Shown here in pieces: positions 21,601 to 40,500 of a stretch of DNA of 64,000 nt (position 1 is its first letter; each line of letters starts with the position of its first letter). Position numbers and translations under genes: made by a program. Location: the NCBI RefSeq assembly GCF_008831285.2, contig NC_045138.2, positions 1,809,143 to 1,873,142 of the forward strand, written 5' to 3'. Origin of the DNA: Nymphaea colorata. Its lineage: Eukaryota > Streptophyta > Magnoliopsida > Nymphaeales > Nymphaeaceae. A model generated the notes under the pieces. It was not told the origin of the DNA and did no database searches. It saw only the letters and a list, made by a program, of their open reading frames with translations.

Positions 21601-22804
21601 GGTTAAATAGCAAAGTAAGTAAGTTATTAAAAATCCTCCATCCATAAAATTGGCTTGAACAAGATTTTTCATGGTGATTTTGTGCTTGTTTCTTCTGATT
21701 AATTTTTTTCTGATTGAAGTAATTCACTCCACATGACATTTGGTTTATGAATAACAGACTTCCAAATTAGTGGACTTGATCTTGTTTATCTGTTTCCTTT
21801 TTTTGGGATGGTGGATTTATTGTGTCTTTCCATGTTGCCCATATGATGCAGGGAGTCCTGTGACAAGATGGGCAGCTGTAGCTTTTGGCGCTGGTGTGGG
21901 TATTGGAACAGCATATAAGGAGTGCTCTTATAAGTGTGGTGATTGTCCAATGTTCCGTGTTCCATCAACAAAACCTCCTAGACCTGCTTCAGAGCCTCTC
22001 CAAGTAAGTATTTTTTTTTTACCAAGAAGATTGATTCTCGAGTCATCAATGTTGATATTGTCTGTCACTATGTGAGGTATCCTATCTTATAGCTCTTGAT
22101 AACATTGTCCAATTCTTGTTGGAGTTTCTCTTCAACCTTCTGGTTTCAATGTTTGTGGGACTGAGATTGATACTTGCTAACTATGTCTTTGACACTGTAA
22201 AACATTTTATTCAGTATAGTTGGTACCTTAATTTTTTGCAATCTAAACTACTGAAAATCAATCACTGAGAAATCACTTGAGCTGCATGTTTTGATCATGT
22301 CAAATTGGGAAAGTAGGTCCATGAAAGCAAAATGAATTGGCTTACAATTGTTTGAACTTGATGCTACACATTCCAAGGCTCTATGTAACTACTTCATCTA
22401 ACTATTGCAGGTAACTGATTTCTGTACTTTATCTTTCATGAAAGAGAGTAAAATTTCATATTGTTATAATACAAGGCACACTCGATAAAATAGAATACCT
22501 TGCTATGATTTTCTTTTACATATTAAATTCATATGTAAAACAGGATTATAGTTTTTGAAATTCATGTCCTAGACACAAGTTATCAACTAGTCATAAGTGT
22601 GGTACCTTATTGTTCTGCCACTGTGCTGTTGCTATGAGAAAAGATAGGGAAACGAAAATAATAAAGCGAAGAGAGATGTTCATAACAGGCTTTCAAATGC
22701 ATAAATAGTGACCATCTTCAATATTCAGATAGAAAATTTTTTGTTAGAATCCATAACAGTCACCATCTCCATTAATGCTGGAACACTCATGTACTCAAGG
22801 TAGC

Positions 22805-22842
<38 letters not shown>

Positions 22843-24372
22843 CAATTATGGCTTAGCTGGCTGGGCAGGAGTTGCATAATGAGTGCATCTCTTGTTCCAT
22901 TCCCATGGGCACTAACTCTCATGTTGGCATTGAGAGATATTGGATTTGGGTTGGGGGGCATTTGTGTGGTTTCAGTGGATGGGTGTTTTTCTCCTCTTCC
23001 CTTCCCACTTGCCCACACGATCTCTCTTTCTTCCCCCCTTGTGTTGCTTCAGCATGAAGTCAGCACCGTGATAAACCTTAGAGCCAAATATCTTCAGCCA
23101 AGTTTTGCAACTACTTCCACACTGGTGGAAGGCAGCTTAACAACACCATGCATGATTAACCAAACTGTCTGATCCAGCAGATCCTGACCTGCCCCATCAA
23201 TAGCCATTTTTTCTACACTACTCAAAGGAGATGTTTGGCAACTAGAACACTAACACAATGTTCCATAAATATGTCCTAAAGACTCGGGCAGATTCATGAA
23301 ACACTGTGTTCTAGTGATCCAAGAATCTGCTCTAATCTTTCTGACCAAGTTCATGGAGCACTAACATAATGTTCTTGTTACCAGATGCCCCAAAAGGAAC
23401 CATGAATCAGACCACAAGTATATATGGTCGTCATATTTTTTTTTTGAGACCTTAGATGTGAGACTCTTGTCAACCTGTTCATAAATGAGGGATAATCATC
23501 CTTAGCCCAAGCGAATTAAAGCCCTCTGCTGACTGTCCCTTTGGACATGTCTCATACAGGTATAAAATATGAACTGTATGTTATCATTACTGTTGGATGG
23601 AACTCCCAGCACTAAAATAATTGGTTGAAGCTCATGTCTTACAGGTGGACCCTATACCAGAAGGACAAGAGACTCAAATACGTCATATTGTTTCAGAAGA
23701 TATGGTTGAAACTTTATTAAAAAAGAAAAGTTCATCGATAATGCTGAGAGAGATTTCATTATTAGTGTTGGACGAAACTCTGAGCACCAAAAGTTTTGGT
23801 TGTAACTCATCATAATGGTGGACTCAATACTAGAAGGACATGACTCAGATATGTGTGGTCATGCTAAATTTTCTCAGATCTGTTCAATTGGTCTTTCATA
23901 TTCTCAGATCTATATGATTGGTGGCATTATAATGTGCGAGAAGCATACAACCATGTATTATTAGCTCAGAGTTTGTTTGATGAACGAAAATAAATGCTGA
24001 CAACTAAAGGCAATTTCTCCCCTGAGCTGGTTACTTCTGATAAAATGGGTGGTGCAAGAACCGGCTGCGAGAGTTGTTCAGAGGACTGTACATTTTTTAG
24101 GAAGCTGTCACTCATCACAAACTGAAAACTAAAATTTTTAAAATTCAGTACGTTTAGGATAACCTACAAAATCCAATGTTACACTGGTTCAGCTGTAACC
24201 TGTAAGTGCAATGATTGTGGCATCACAGTTAGAAAAGGAAAATATGGATGTACTTACATGTGTTCTAGCTCATCATTTGTAGTTTCTTTTGATTAAATAA
24301 TGGGCTGTCTTTTGATTAATCAATTATTTTCCTTCATTACAGGTTGAGCACGGGCAAGAGTCAGAAGGTTAA
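18699..24372 (+). CDS. MIC10: MICOS complex subunit MIC10
   Basis: Three exons, 18699-18828, 21852-22003 and 24343-24369 plus stop, give 103 aa. Introns are 3,023 and 2,339 bases with GT-AG ends, and phases match (one base left after exon 1, none after exon 2). The start ATG is followed by GESKQLPPEYDLGAKWDACL. Two membrane helices follow, VVYSSLAGAFGGLVFF (about 29-44) and WAAVAFGAGVGIGTAY (about 50-65). The second carries the GxGxGxG motif (G56-G62) that in MIC10 drives oligomerisation and inner-membrane bending at cristae junctions. The rest is a short Cys- and Pro-containing tail (KECSYKCGDCP). The length fits plant MIC10 proteins. The third exon is only nine codons, so the tail call is the least sure part. 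The leader contains a GA-rich tract (18669-18692). Confidence 0.87.
22806..22838. repeat. (CT)n microsatellite in MIC10 intron 2
   Basis: An uninterrupted CT run of about 30 bases lies in the second intron. Confidence 0.9.
23590..23875. repeat. Degenerate two-copy repeat inside MIC10 intron 2
   Basis: The order ATTACTGTTGGATGGAACTC, AGCACTAAAA, TTGGTTGAAGCTCAT, GGTGGACCCTATACCAGAAG repeats about 170 bases later as ATTAGTGTTGGACGAAACTC, AGCACCAAAA, TTGGTTGTAACTCAT, GGTGGACTCAATACTAGAAG. It looks like old transposon-derived DNA. No gene is supported. Confidence 0.6.
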
Positions 24373-26522
24373 CTTTTACTGCTGCTGCTGCTGGATTAGC
24401 TGTATTGTCTGGAATCTTGCCAATGATGCATAACAATGGTGGAGAAAACATTTTTTTCCTGTCTTAATTGGTTTTAAGAAATGTAGAGACATTCACTTGG
24501 AGAACATTTTTTGCAAAATGAATAGCGTCAGATTTCCAACTTTTGTGTTACTTTGGATTCGCAAAATAAACACAAATGCTTGTGCAGTGAGGATGAAATG
24601 CCGAGGCTCGACTGAGATTCTCTCTGCAAACTCTGTATCAGTCATCTTTTATTCGCATAACGCTTGTATTGTTACCTTGGTATGCATGTTGATGTTGGGG
24701 AACCTCACCTAATAGATTGAAGAAAGGATCAGTGGTAGCTCGTTGGCTCCTGTTTCCATTTGATTATGATTTCGTTGGGCATCTTTTTGACTTCTGTTGC
24801 CATATGATTATGAAATTTGTTGGTTGTAAATTGGATTCAATTGGATCTCTCTCTCTCTCCCTTACTCTTCTCCCTCTCCTTCTCTCTCAGTAGTAGTAGT
24901 AGCAGTGGCAGATAAGTGAAACATTAGCCGGATATAATTGATTTCTCACTATATATAAGTTTGATCCTTCACATCTTTGCGTGCGCACCTCTACTTGGTC
25001 TTTCCCGAGATATGGTTAGGTGAGTGTAGGCAGCTGGATTTGCCATGTCAGTCTCCAACAAGAGCTCTGCCTGTGCAGCCAATAGATTGGACTTTGAAAT
25101 TTCAGACTGAAGGAGGTCGACCAGTGGATTCCTAGAATCTGGTCTCCTTGGCATAAATTGGTCGAGACCTGCCCCAACCCGTAAGTCTAATGTTGTCGGG
25201 CCATCAATCTGCAGTTGGTAAGTGTTTCAGATTCTCTTCATCAATTTGTTTATATTGCTATTGGTTCCTACCTGCAACTCGAAGCATGTAGAGATTTCAT
25301 TGTATGGTGTCGATACAGCTTTGAATTTTGGAGGTAAGGGAATGAGGGGGGCTTTGGCTTTCGTTCGGACGGTGAGATTAATCTTCTTGCTTACTAGAAA
25401 TTAACTGTGTTAGTGGCAAAGGGCTGCAATTCGATTTAGTGGAGATCATGGAGAGCTTGCAGCCCGTGCCCTGCTTGTCTACCAGCCGTGCTGGTTCGGT
25501 CTCTCGCGAACCTCATTCGAGCCCAAGCTCTTTCTCAGAACCAGTCTGTATTGACCCAGCCCATGCTCGCCCGATGCACTTTGATCACTTGAATGCAGAT
25601 CGACCAGCGCTAATGAGCCTGTCTCGTCTGGTCCCGTCCTGAAATCTAGAGTAACCCGTTAGAGCCCACTTCATGTCTCAATCAGAACAGTTTGCATGAC
25701 TTAGCTATGCAAGCATTGACGGTATTCGAGGGCGAACCTTCAACCTGGTTCCATATGGGGCCCTTCTCATCGATGCTGGCCGGTTCGAGTCTAAAGTGAA
25801 TTTTTATTCCTTCCTAACAGTTTTAAAAATTTAATACTTACAGACTCGATAAAAAGGAAATGCATGCCACTATAAAACACAAAAAAAAAGGAATTAAATG
25901 AGAATATTAAAAACTAGATGATTTGGATGGACATGATCCATACCCATTAATAAGGTCAGATCAGATACTCTTTTTATTTACAAAAAAAAATGAAAGAAAG
26001 AGCAAAAGGCCTTATGCTGCTCTAAGTGAGACCATAATAAAGGTCCAAAGAAGTTGTTTGACACTAGTAACATATTGTTATTGTCTATTGAAACGGCTCA
26101 AAAATTGGAGCAGATTCCTGAAATCCTGTAACATAGTGTTACATCAATCTACCCCAAATTTTGATGCAAAATCATTAGACATTAATATTTTGTTAAGAGG
26201 TTGTTTAGCATCAATGACAAATTCTTACTATCCAATAAAACTGTATCAAAAATTGAGGCAGGTTTATGAAGCCTTGAAATATAGTGTTTTATGAATCTAC
26301 CTCACACTGAATAGTAACAATCTATTATGAGTAGTAACAATCTATTATGAGTGCCAAACGACTTTTACCATTAACAGACTCATTGCAAAATCACTTTTTC
26401 TGCATGGGGCTAGAAAGACAAAACCTATACTTAACAACTTAAAAAAAAAAAAAGTGCCAACGGTAGGGCTCTCTAACAACTTGACAATAAGAACATTTAT
26501 GTCGTCAACCAGTTCAACTAAT
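24373..26522. other. Intergenic region between MIC10 and the tRNA-Ser pair
   Basis: The first part is the MIC10 3' flank. A CT-rich microsatellite and a GTAGTAGTAGTAG run lie at about 24848-24905. From 26051 to about 26366 a MITE-like segment begins AAGTTGTTTGACACTAG and ends with GAGTGCCAAACGACTTT, with repeated internal words such as AACAATCTATTATGAGT. No gene is recognised. Confidence 0.45.
26051..26366. mobile_element. MITE-like element with GTTGTTTGACAC ends
   Basis: The left end AAGTTGTTTGACACTAG and the reverse complement of the right end, AAAGTCGTTTGGCACTC, are imperfect inverted repeats. Inside there are several degenerate direct copies of an ATAGTGTT plus GAATCTACC unit. Similar units occur at 14446-14608 and 23228-23395. 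No clear target duplication was found. Confidence 0.45.
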
Positions 26523-26604
26523 GTCGATATGTCCGAGTGGTTAAGGAGACAGACTCGAAATCTGTTGGGCTTTGCCTGCGCAGGTTCGAATCCTGCTGTC
26601 GACG
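26523..26604 (+). tRNA. tRNA-Ser (anticodon CGA)
   Basis: An 82-base cloverleaf: the acceptor stem GTCGATA pairs with TGTCGAC (one G-U), the anticodon loop CTCGAAA sits in an AGA/TCT stem, a long variable arm is present as in serine tRNAs, and the T arm has GGTTCGAATCC (B box). The discriminator is G. A TTCTTTTTC run directly downstream serves as an RNA polymerase III terminator. There is no intron. It forms the outer end of the left arm of an inverted duplication. Confidence 0.96.
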
Positions 26605-27151
26605 TTCTTTTTCTATTCATTTCACTTATTTACTTTTTAATGCCCTCCCTTCATTCGCGAAGCTATGTATACAATCTGAACCGTTCATTCATAATCTTAG
26701 CTCTCAGGAACAAAAAAATTTCCCAATAATGAGAACAGCTCTTTCTTTTCATATTTTAGCTTTCTTAATTTCTCAGATTTTAATATTTCTGCTCTAAGAG
26801 TTGAAAGTAAAGGCACTTAGAGTTGAAACTTAAGCTTAATTCAGCTTCAACTCTCCAATCCACGCTATGTGTTGAGAAAAGCATGGATTTGAGGTTGAAC
26901 TGAAAATCGAAAATCCATGGTAATCAAACAAAACTTAAAAAACATTCTAAGTGCCTTTCCTTTCAACTCTTAGAGCAGAAATATTAAAATTGGATAAATT
27001 AAGAAAACTAAAATCTGAAAAGAAAGAGCTGTTCTGATTATTGGAAACAAATTGTGGAAATTTCTCTGTTCCTGAGAGCTAACATTATGAATGAATGGCC
27101 ATTCAGAAGACATTGAAGAAATAAATAAATAAAGTGAAATGAATAAAAGAA

Positions 27152-27233
27152 CGTCGACAGCAGGATTCGAACCTGCGCAGGCAAAGCCCAACAGATTTCG
27201 AGTCTGTCTCCTTAACCACTCGGACATATCGAC
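27152..27233 (-). tRNA. tRNA-Ser (anticodon CGA), second copy
   Basis: The same 82-base serine tRNA as at 26523, on the opposite strand and with an unchanged body by eye (acceptor GTCGATA, loop CTCGAAA, GGTTCGAATCC). A TTTT run follows its 3' end. The two genes face each other. Confidence 0.96.
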
Positions 27234-28188
27234 GTGGAACGAGGGACAGTCCCAACAATCTGTTTATGACTCTAATAACGCTAATAATTCCAAAATTCTT
27301 GCAGCTTCCTTTGTTTTTTTTTTTTTCTTTTCGAGACAACAACTACATTTTTTTCCCGTTAAGCAAAATGTTTAATAGTACTGCAGGAGCATTTTTGCAT
27401 AAAAATATGGAATTAATAGTGTTTTTTTAAGGAAACGAATGAGTTTAATTACTTGAACAAACTCAAGGATTTCTAAGTACTCCAAATGTGCTTTCAATTC
27501 ACAGCTTTCTAATTGCTTCAGTTCACTGCGCTATAGTTTTCAGATTATTTTTGGTGGTTCAGCGCAATTGGTTGTCCCAATGGCTGGTATGCAGCCAGTT
27601 GCTGATTCAAATCTCAGTGACGCTATTTGCTAAAGCGGTCGATACATTCAGGATCAATGGGCAGGAGAACAAATAGCTGATCTTCTTTAGGGTGAACGAG
27701 TTCGAGTCGAGTCATTTCCTTAACGAGTCGAGTTAGAGTTCGTGAGTCGACTCGTCGAGTTTGTCGAGCATTAATCAAGTCGATATATTCAAATGAGTTT
27801 ACGATTTTGTCGAGCCTTAATCGAGTCAAGCTCGAGCTCAACACGTAACTGCGAGCCGAACTTGAGCGCAACACGTAACTGCTTCTGTCGAGCTCGGGCT
27901 CGAGGTTTCATTAGTTGAGCCGAGCTTGAGTTGATTGAACTAGGGCTCCATGCTGAAATTGGAGCATCAAAAGAAGAATGAAAATGTCTTAATTTTCATA
28001 GGTGTTATGCTCATAGTTGGTAGATTTGAAACTCTTACTCACTGGAATCGGCAGATGACAGGGCCATTGGGTCAGTGAGTTAACTCGTCGACTCCATCAA
28101 GTATTCAAATAATGTAAATTAAATTGGGTGATTCTAGATAAGTCAGAGCGAATCTCACCGAACCTTGACTCTTGCCCGGATTTGTTGG
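27234..28188. other. Intergenic region with CGAG-rich repeat
   Basis: A poly-T tract at 27311-27335 is followed by a CGAG-rich segment (27688 to about 27950) with words such as ACGAGTTCGAGTCGAGTC and GTCGAGCTCGGGCTCG. This resembles the subterminal DNA of the element at 2299-2948, but a matching right end and target duplication were not found. No gene is recognised. Confidence 0.45.
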
Positions 28189-28481
28189 TAAGGGTGGACA
28201 TCGGGCCGGTCAGATAGCGGGTCTCGGCCCAGCCCAGTCCATTTGAAATTAAAAATTAATTTTTAAATTATAAAATATTTTTTTAAAATATAAAATGTAT
28301 TTAATAATATTAAATATATATTTTTAAAACAAAAAAATTAAAAAAATAAAATTTTAATGTAAACGGCCCGCCGCCGGGCCGGCCTATCGGGCCCGGGCCA
28401 GAAAATTCCTGGCCCAAGCCTGGGCCCAATCGGGCCAGGCCAGGCCTGCCCGGCAGCGGCCCGGCCAGTTGCCCAGGCCTA
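28189..28481. mobile_element. hAT-like MITE of the GGGCCGGGCC family, copy B
   Basis: It begins TAAGGGTGGACATCGGGCC and ends TTGCCCAGGCCTA, reversed relative to the copy at 3382-3612. Its flanks TTTGTTGG (28181-28188) and ATTGTTGG (28482-28489) match at 7 of 8 bases and make an 8-bp target duplication. The centre is AT-rich and there is no coding capacity. Confidence 0.78.
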
Positions 28482-28489
28482 ATTGTTGG

Positions 28490-29143
28490 CAATGCTAGCA
28501 CTCGACCGATTCCTGAATCAGTTACTCCATTTTAATTAATCGGATCCACTTCTTTCTTTACAAAATCGGATTCGGATCTCCGATCCAATGAAGTGCAATG
28601 TGTTGACATCCATAACCGAGAGTGAGGAGGGTTTAGGGTTTATAACCGTGAATATGATTTTACAAGCCCCTTGACTTGATTGAAATACATAGTATCCATA
28701 ATCGAGAGAGAGGAGGGTTTAGGGTTTAACGGCAGGAGCGGGAGAGATGGTTCAAGATTTAACGGCGAGGGAGGGAGAAAGTTTTTTTCCAGGGGGAGCG
28801 GCATATAGTGGGATTTCAACGTTGCAATTTCCGAAAATTTCCAGAAAAAGTAGGATATGTCAGGGAATTGAAGCTCAGCTTAAAGTTGAGAGGAAGACTG
28901 ACATTATCAAAATTCGTAACGAGCAAGATAGAAGCAAATGGAAGGTGCGATCGGGAAGATAATAGAAGTTTATCTGTCGGCTCAAAAACGTGAACTTTTC
29001 CTGTAAACACGGCTATTCAATTTTTTCTCTTCGTTTCTTGGCACTCGACTTCTCCACTCATCCAGAAATATTGCAGAATTAAGCTGTGACGGAACACCGG
29101 CTTTCTGAGTTAACCCGCCTTTGGAAGCCGCAAGCAATCGATC
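28490..29143. other. Promoter and leader region of CIP111
   Basis: It contains two copies of a GAGGAGGGTTTAGGGTTTA block (about 28626-28644 and 28710-28729), annotated below as telo-boxes, and GC-richer DNA towards the start codon. Small frames at 28747-28993 show no family features. Confidence 0.5.
28626..28729 (+). promoter_or_regulatory. Paired telo-box motifs upstream of CIP111
   Basis: TTTAGGGTTT occurs twice, each time in the wider word GAGGAGGGTTTAGGGTTT preceded by a similar ACCGAGAGTGA or ATCGAGAGAGA stretch, so a short segment was duplicated. The telo-box (AAACCCTA) is a known promoter motif of plant ribosomal-protein and translation genes. The motifs lie 415-515 bases before the start codon, somewhat far for a core promoter. 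Confidence 0.45.
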
Positions 29144-37066
<7,923 letters not shown>

Positions 37067-37573
37067 CTCAAGTAAGATGATGGTGTGAATTTTAGAAAAA
37101 GAAATGCTAACAGGAAAAGTCATTTATGAAGCTTCTCGGGGAGATAATGTCATTGCACATGCATTTCCATTTGAAAATACATGGAATCTTGGGTCTGTGC
37201 AAATTGTTTCAACTCAGTTGAGCCCATGCTGGTCTGGACCGCCCAACAAAGTTGCTCATCATGTTAAGCTTGGCTGAGAGTCGACATCTTGACAGGAGCA
37301 CTGTACTTAGCAATTGTGGTGGTGGTGTCACTGGTGTGTGAACAGCATAGGTGGAGGAACCTGATCAGAGGAGAGATCACCAATATGAATGCTGTCACTA
37401 TGGTTAAACAAAGCAGATATGGACATTGATTGCTGTCAAAGAAAAGCTCGAACACAGAAAATTATTATTCAGGCTGAGGAAAATGTGATTCAAGAGCAGT
37501 TTCTTTTGTCTGACAGTTGAGAATACATTATCTCAAGCTAGGAAAATTATTGGAAAAGTCACCATTTATAAAG
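37067..37573. other. Convergent 3' flanks of CIP111 and the ADH-like gene
   Basis: About 500 bases between two stop codons facing each other. It must hold both 3' untranslated regions. The small minus-strand frame at 37264-37455 has no family features. Confidence 0.5.
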
Positions 37574-40500
37574 TTACATTATCTCGACAACTGCTCTGCC
37601 TATGATCTTTCCATGGTTGAGATCATCATATGCAGCTGTAGCTTCCTCAAATTTGCATTTCCTTGACACTGCAGCCTCAAGATTGAAAATTCCAGTTTCA
37701 GCGAGTTTCACAAGCATTGGAAGATCTTGTCTTGCTCTAGCACCATATGAACCAATAATCTTGACCTATTCCAAATTAAGAAGTTTATTTTAGATTCAGA
37801 ATATGCGCGTTGTATTCATAGTTCTCTAGGTTGAATGCATTACCTGCCGCCGAACTAGGCGATTTATATCTACCTCCCCAACTGCACCAGCTGCAGAAAG
37901 TCCAATCATTACAGCTTTTCCTCCATCTCTTACACTTTGTACAGTCTGCATGAATGTCAATGGCTTTCCCAATGCTTCAACAGCAACATCGACACCCATC
38001 CCACGAGTTATTTCCTGGAAAATTAATTATCAGTAGCATGTTCAATGTCAATAATAAAGAACCATGCAGTTGCACTTAGGGTTGAGGCATGGTGAGCAGT
38101 GCTAGACTCAGAGTTTTACCTCATCTCGTTAACAAAGTAGCCAAAGCTGTAATGATCAGGCCAAACCAGGTAGGTGCAACCAACGTTTTGTCATTAAGTT
38201 TTGTCCGGATGCTCCTAATAATTCTTAGTTAGGATAATCACTTTCCGAACATAGTCATTCAGCTCGTTGCTTTTCTATTTTTTAAAATTAGTTTATTGAA
38301 TTAATTTGAAATTGCTTATGTAAAACCTCAGTTGGACCAACCAATGCGTTAGCTGCATGACCTAATGGTAAATGGAGCCAATTGGTCATGAGTTGCCTTT
38401 TCATACTCTTTTCCTACGATAATCAGATCAAAACACAGCCTGCTAATGAAATGGAACTGTTCTTCACAAACCAGGTCACCAAGTCAAGCAGAAGAGGAGA
38501 TTTATATGTTTCACGTCAATTGTCCACTGAAGCACCATTCTGGTTTTAAGTCTTTAGTGATAGCGTCTATTTGGGTTGAAAATGATCTGTCTAAAAGCAA
38601 CAAAACTTCCAATGGTACCAATTAGTGCAGAACCTTTTCCTAATGAAGTTGGGAGAACTTAACCACTAGATATAACGTCAATTAATTATGTGAATCACCA
38701 GCTCTCCAAGTTTGCCCCAATCAGATATAAAAGTAAATAGCAAAAATTAACTCCAATAACACTACAAACAGTATGGGCGTTTAGCAGAATACCCTTATTC
38801 TATCAGCAACATTTTCTTTAGCTGCATTGACGGTGTGAGTTGCCCCAAGCTTCTTTGCGTTCTGCAGTTTATCATCCTGAACATCAACTGCAATAATCTC
38901 ACTAGCGCCAAAGGCTCGTGCAATCTGCAAACAGCTGAGCAAACCATCAAATCAAATCAAATCAACAGGCAAATAAGCTGCTAAAGTGATTTTTCTGTTA
39001 TACAATATAGCAAAGCAATTAACCAACATTGTCACACCAAAGGACCTGGAAATCCTGGGAACTATTAAAGGTGTAGGTTAATGATGCAAACAATATGCAA
39101 GGACATCTTTTTGTTTCATCCAAAGCTAACATCAAGGTTTAATGATTAATATCCGCCAATGTACCCATTAAATTATAGCAAAATTTAACACAAGCATGGA
39201 AAACATTGCCTACCTGATAGTAACCCCTGATTTTTTTATTTTATTTTATTTTTTTTACCAAAACAAATAACGGATACACCCTCCTACTGAACCTGATGGA
39301 GAAGCAGCTCACTGTTATCACTGCCAGCCAGTATTCAAGTTACTGCAGCTTCAGTAATTTAGACAAGGAATTTTCACAGTGGAAATGGAATACAAGGATA
39401 CAGTAACTTATTAGACTTGGGGTAAATTCTGCCTAGAAGCAGCTCAATGTTCCTCTTTAGCAGAGTGAAAAGCAAGGTTATCACTCTCAATTGTGGTGAC
39501 TGACCTTATATTCTCAGCAACCTTTTCTAGGAAAATTTTCTCCAAAATGCAGCTTTTCTATGATATTTTCAAAACATCATGACATTCCATAATTGCCTAG
39601 ACCGTTGACAAAAGAATGTTGATAATATCATCACATTTTCAAGAAATGTCCAAGAAATAACTGATATGCTGTCAAGTTGTCAGCTAAGATCCCAAAAAAG
39701 GGGTTGCAGACAATTAACTTTTTGTATCAGCTACAAAATTGGAAAGCAAGACCCAACTTGGATTTTCCAATCTGTAATATCTTCATATGAGAGCCTATGT
39801 AATAGAATTTAGGGCACGGAAACCATGAACTTTGGTGCCTCCACTCAGATGGCAGTAGCTTGGATTTTTCAGCTGCAAAGGAAGAGGAACAGAAGACATG
39901 TGGAAGGGTAACCTAGTCTTTCACCTCAGTAATTGTATAAAATTTTTGTAGCTGTTTATAACAGAAAGTAACTACAAATACACGGAACAGCATTTAAGCC
40001 CATCATGTTTTCATGCATCTTCCTCCTTTTCTGTTTTTGAGAATGAAAGAAAGCACACATTCAGAGTGCTACAGTACTCCCTGTGTCGCATAACATTCTT
40101 GTGCAAATGCTACTTATCTTCTTTTTGATTCAGTTTGTCTTCCCTGTGCTGTTCTTCCTGTCAAAAATGTTTTTTGCACTGAAAGAAATTTCTCTTATAT
40201 ATTATGAACCTGGTGCAATAGGAATGGTGCTTCTGAGACTGGACACGCTGTTCAATGTCCAGAGAAATGGAATGTAAAAGTTATCAAATGAAAAAAAATT
40301 GTTATATTATATATATGTATCATGTCCGCAATCCTCAGATGTTTGGAAATCCTTTTATTAAATGGCAAATCATAAGAATGATATTCACCTTGTTCCAACT
40401 CCACCAATGCCAATAATAGCAACAGCATCACCAGCACGCAAATCTGCAGCATGTCTCATGGCACCATAGGCTGTGAAAACTGCACATCCTAGGATAGCTG

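Larger units (their letters stand above)
26523..27233. repeat. Inverted duplication carrying a tRNA-Ser gene in each arm
   Basis: The left arm (26523 to about 26822) and the right arm (about 26947 to 27233) are reverse complements with modest divergence. Shared words outside the tRNA include TTCATTCATAAT, TTAGCTCTCAGGAACA, GAACAGCTCTTTCTTTTCA, TAATATTTCTGCTCTAAGAG and AAAGGCACTTAGA. The spacer is about 124 bases. Similarity stops abruptly at the tRNA 5' ends, so the tRNA gene and its 3' flank were copied and inverted. A transcript through the whole unit could fold into a long hairpin. Confidence 0.9.

Noticed and set aside
23621-23815. Possible alternative MIC10 exon (VDPIPEGQETQ)
   Set aside because: It follows a CAG like an acceptor, but it sits in a two-copy repeat of transposon character. 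The exon at 24343 gives a short in-phase end.
26454-27342. Open frames containing RRQTRNLLGFACAGSNPAVD
   Set aside because: This peptide is a translation of the tRNA-Ser sequence and its flank, present on both strands because of the inverted duplication.
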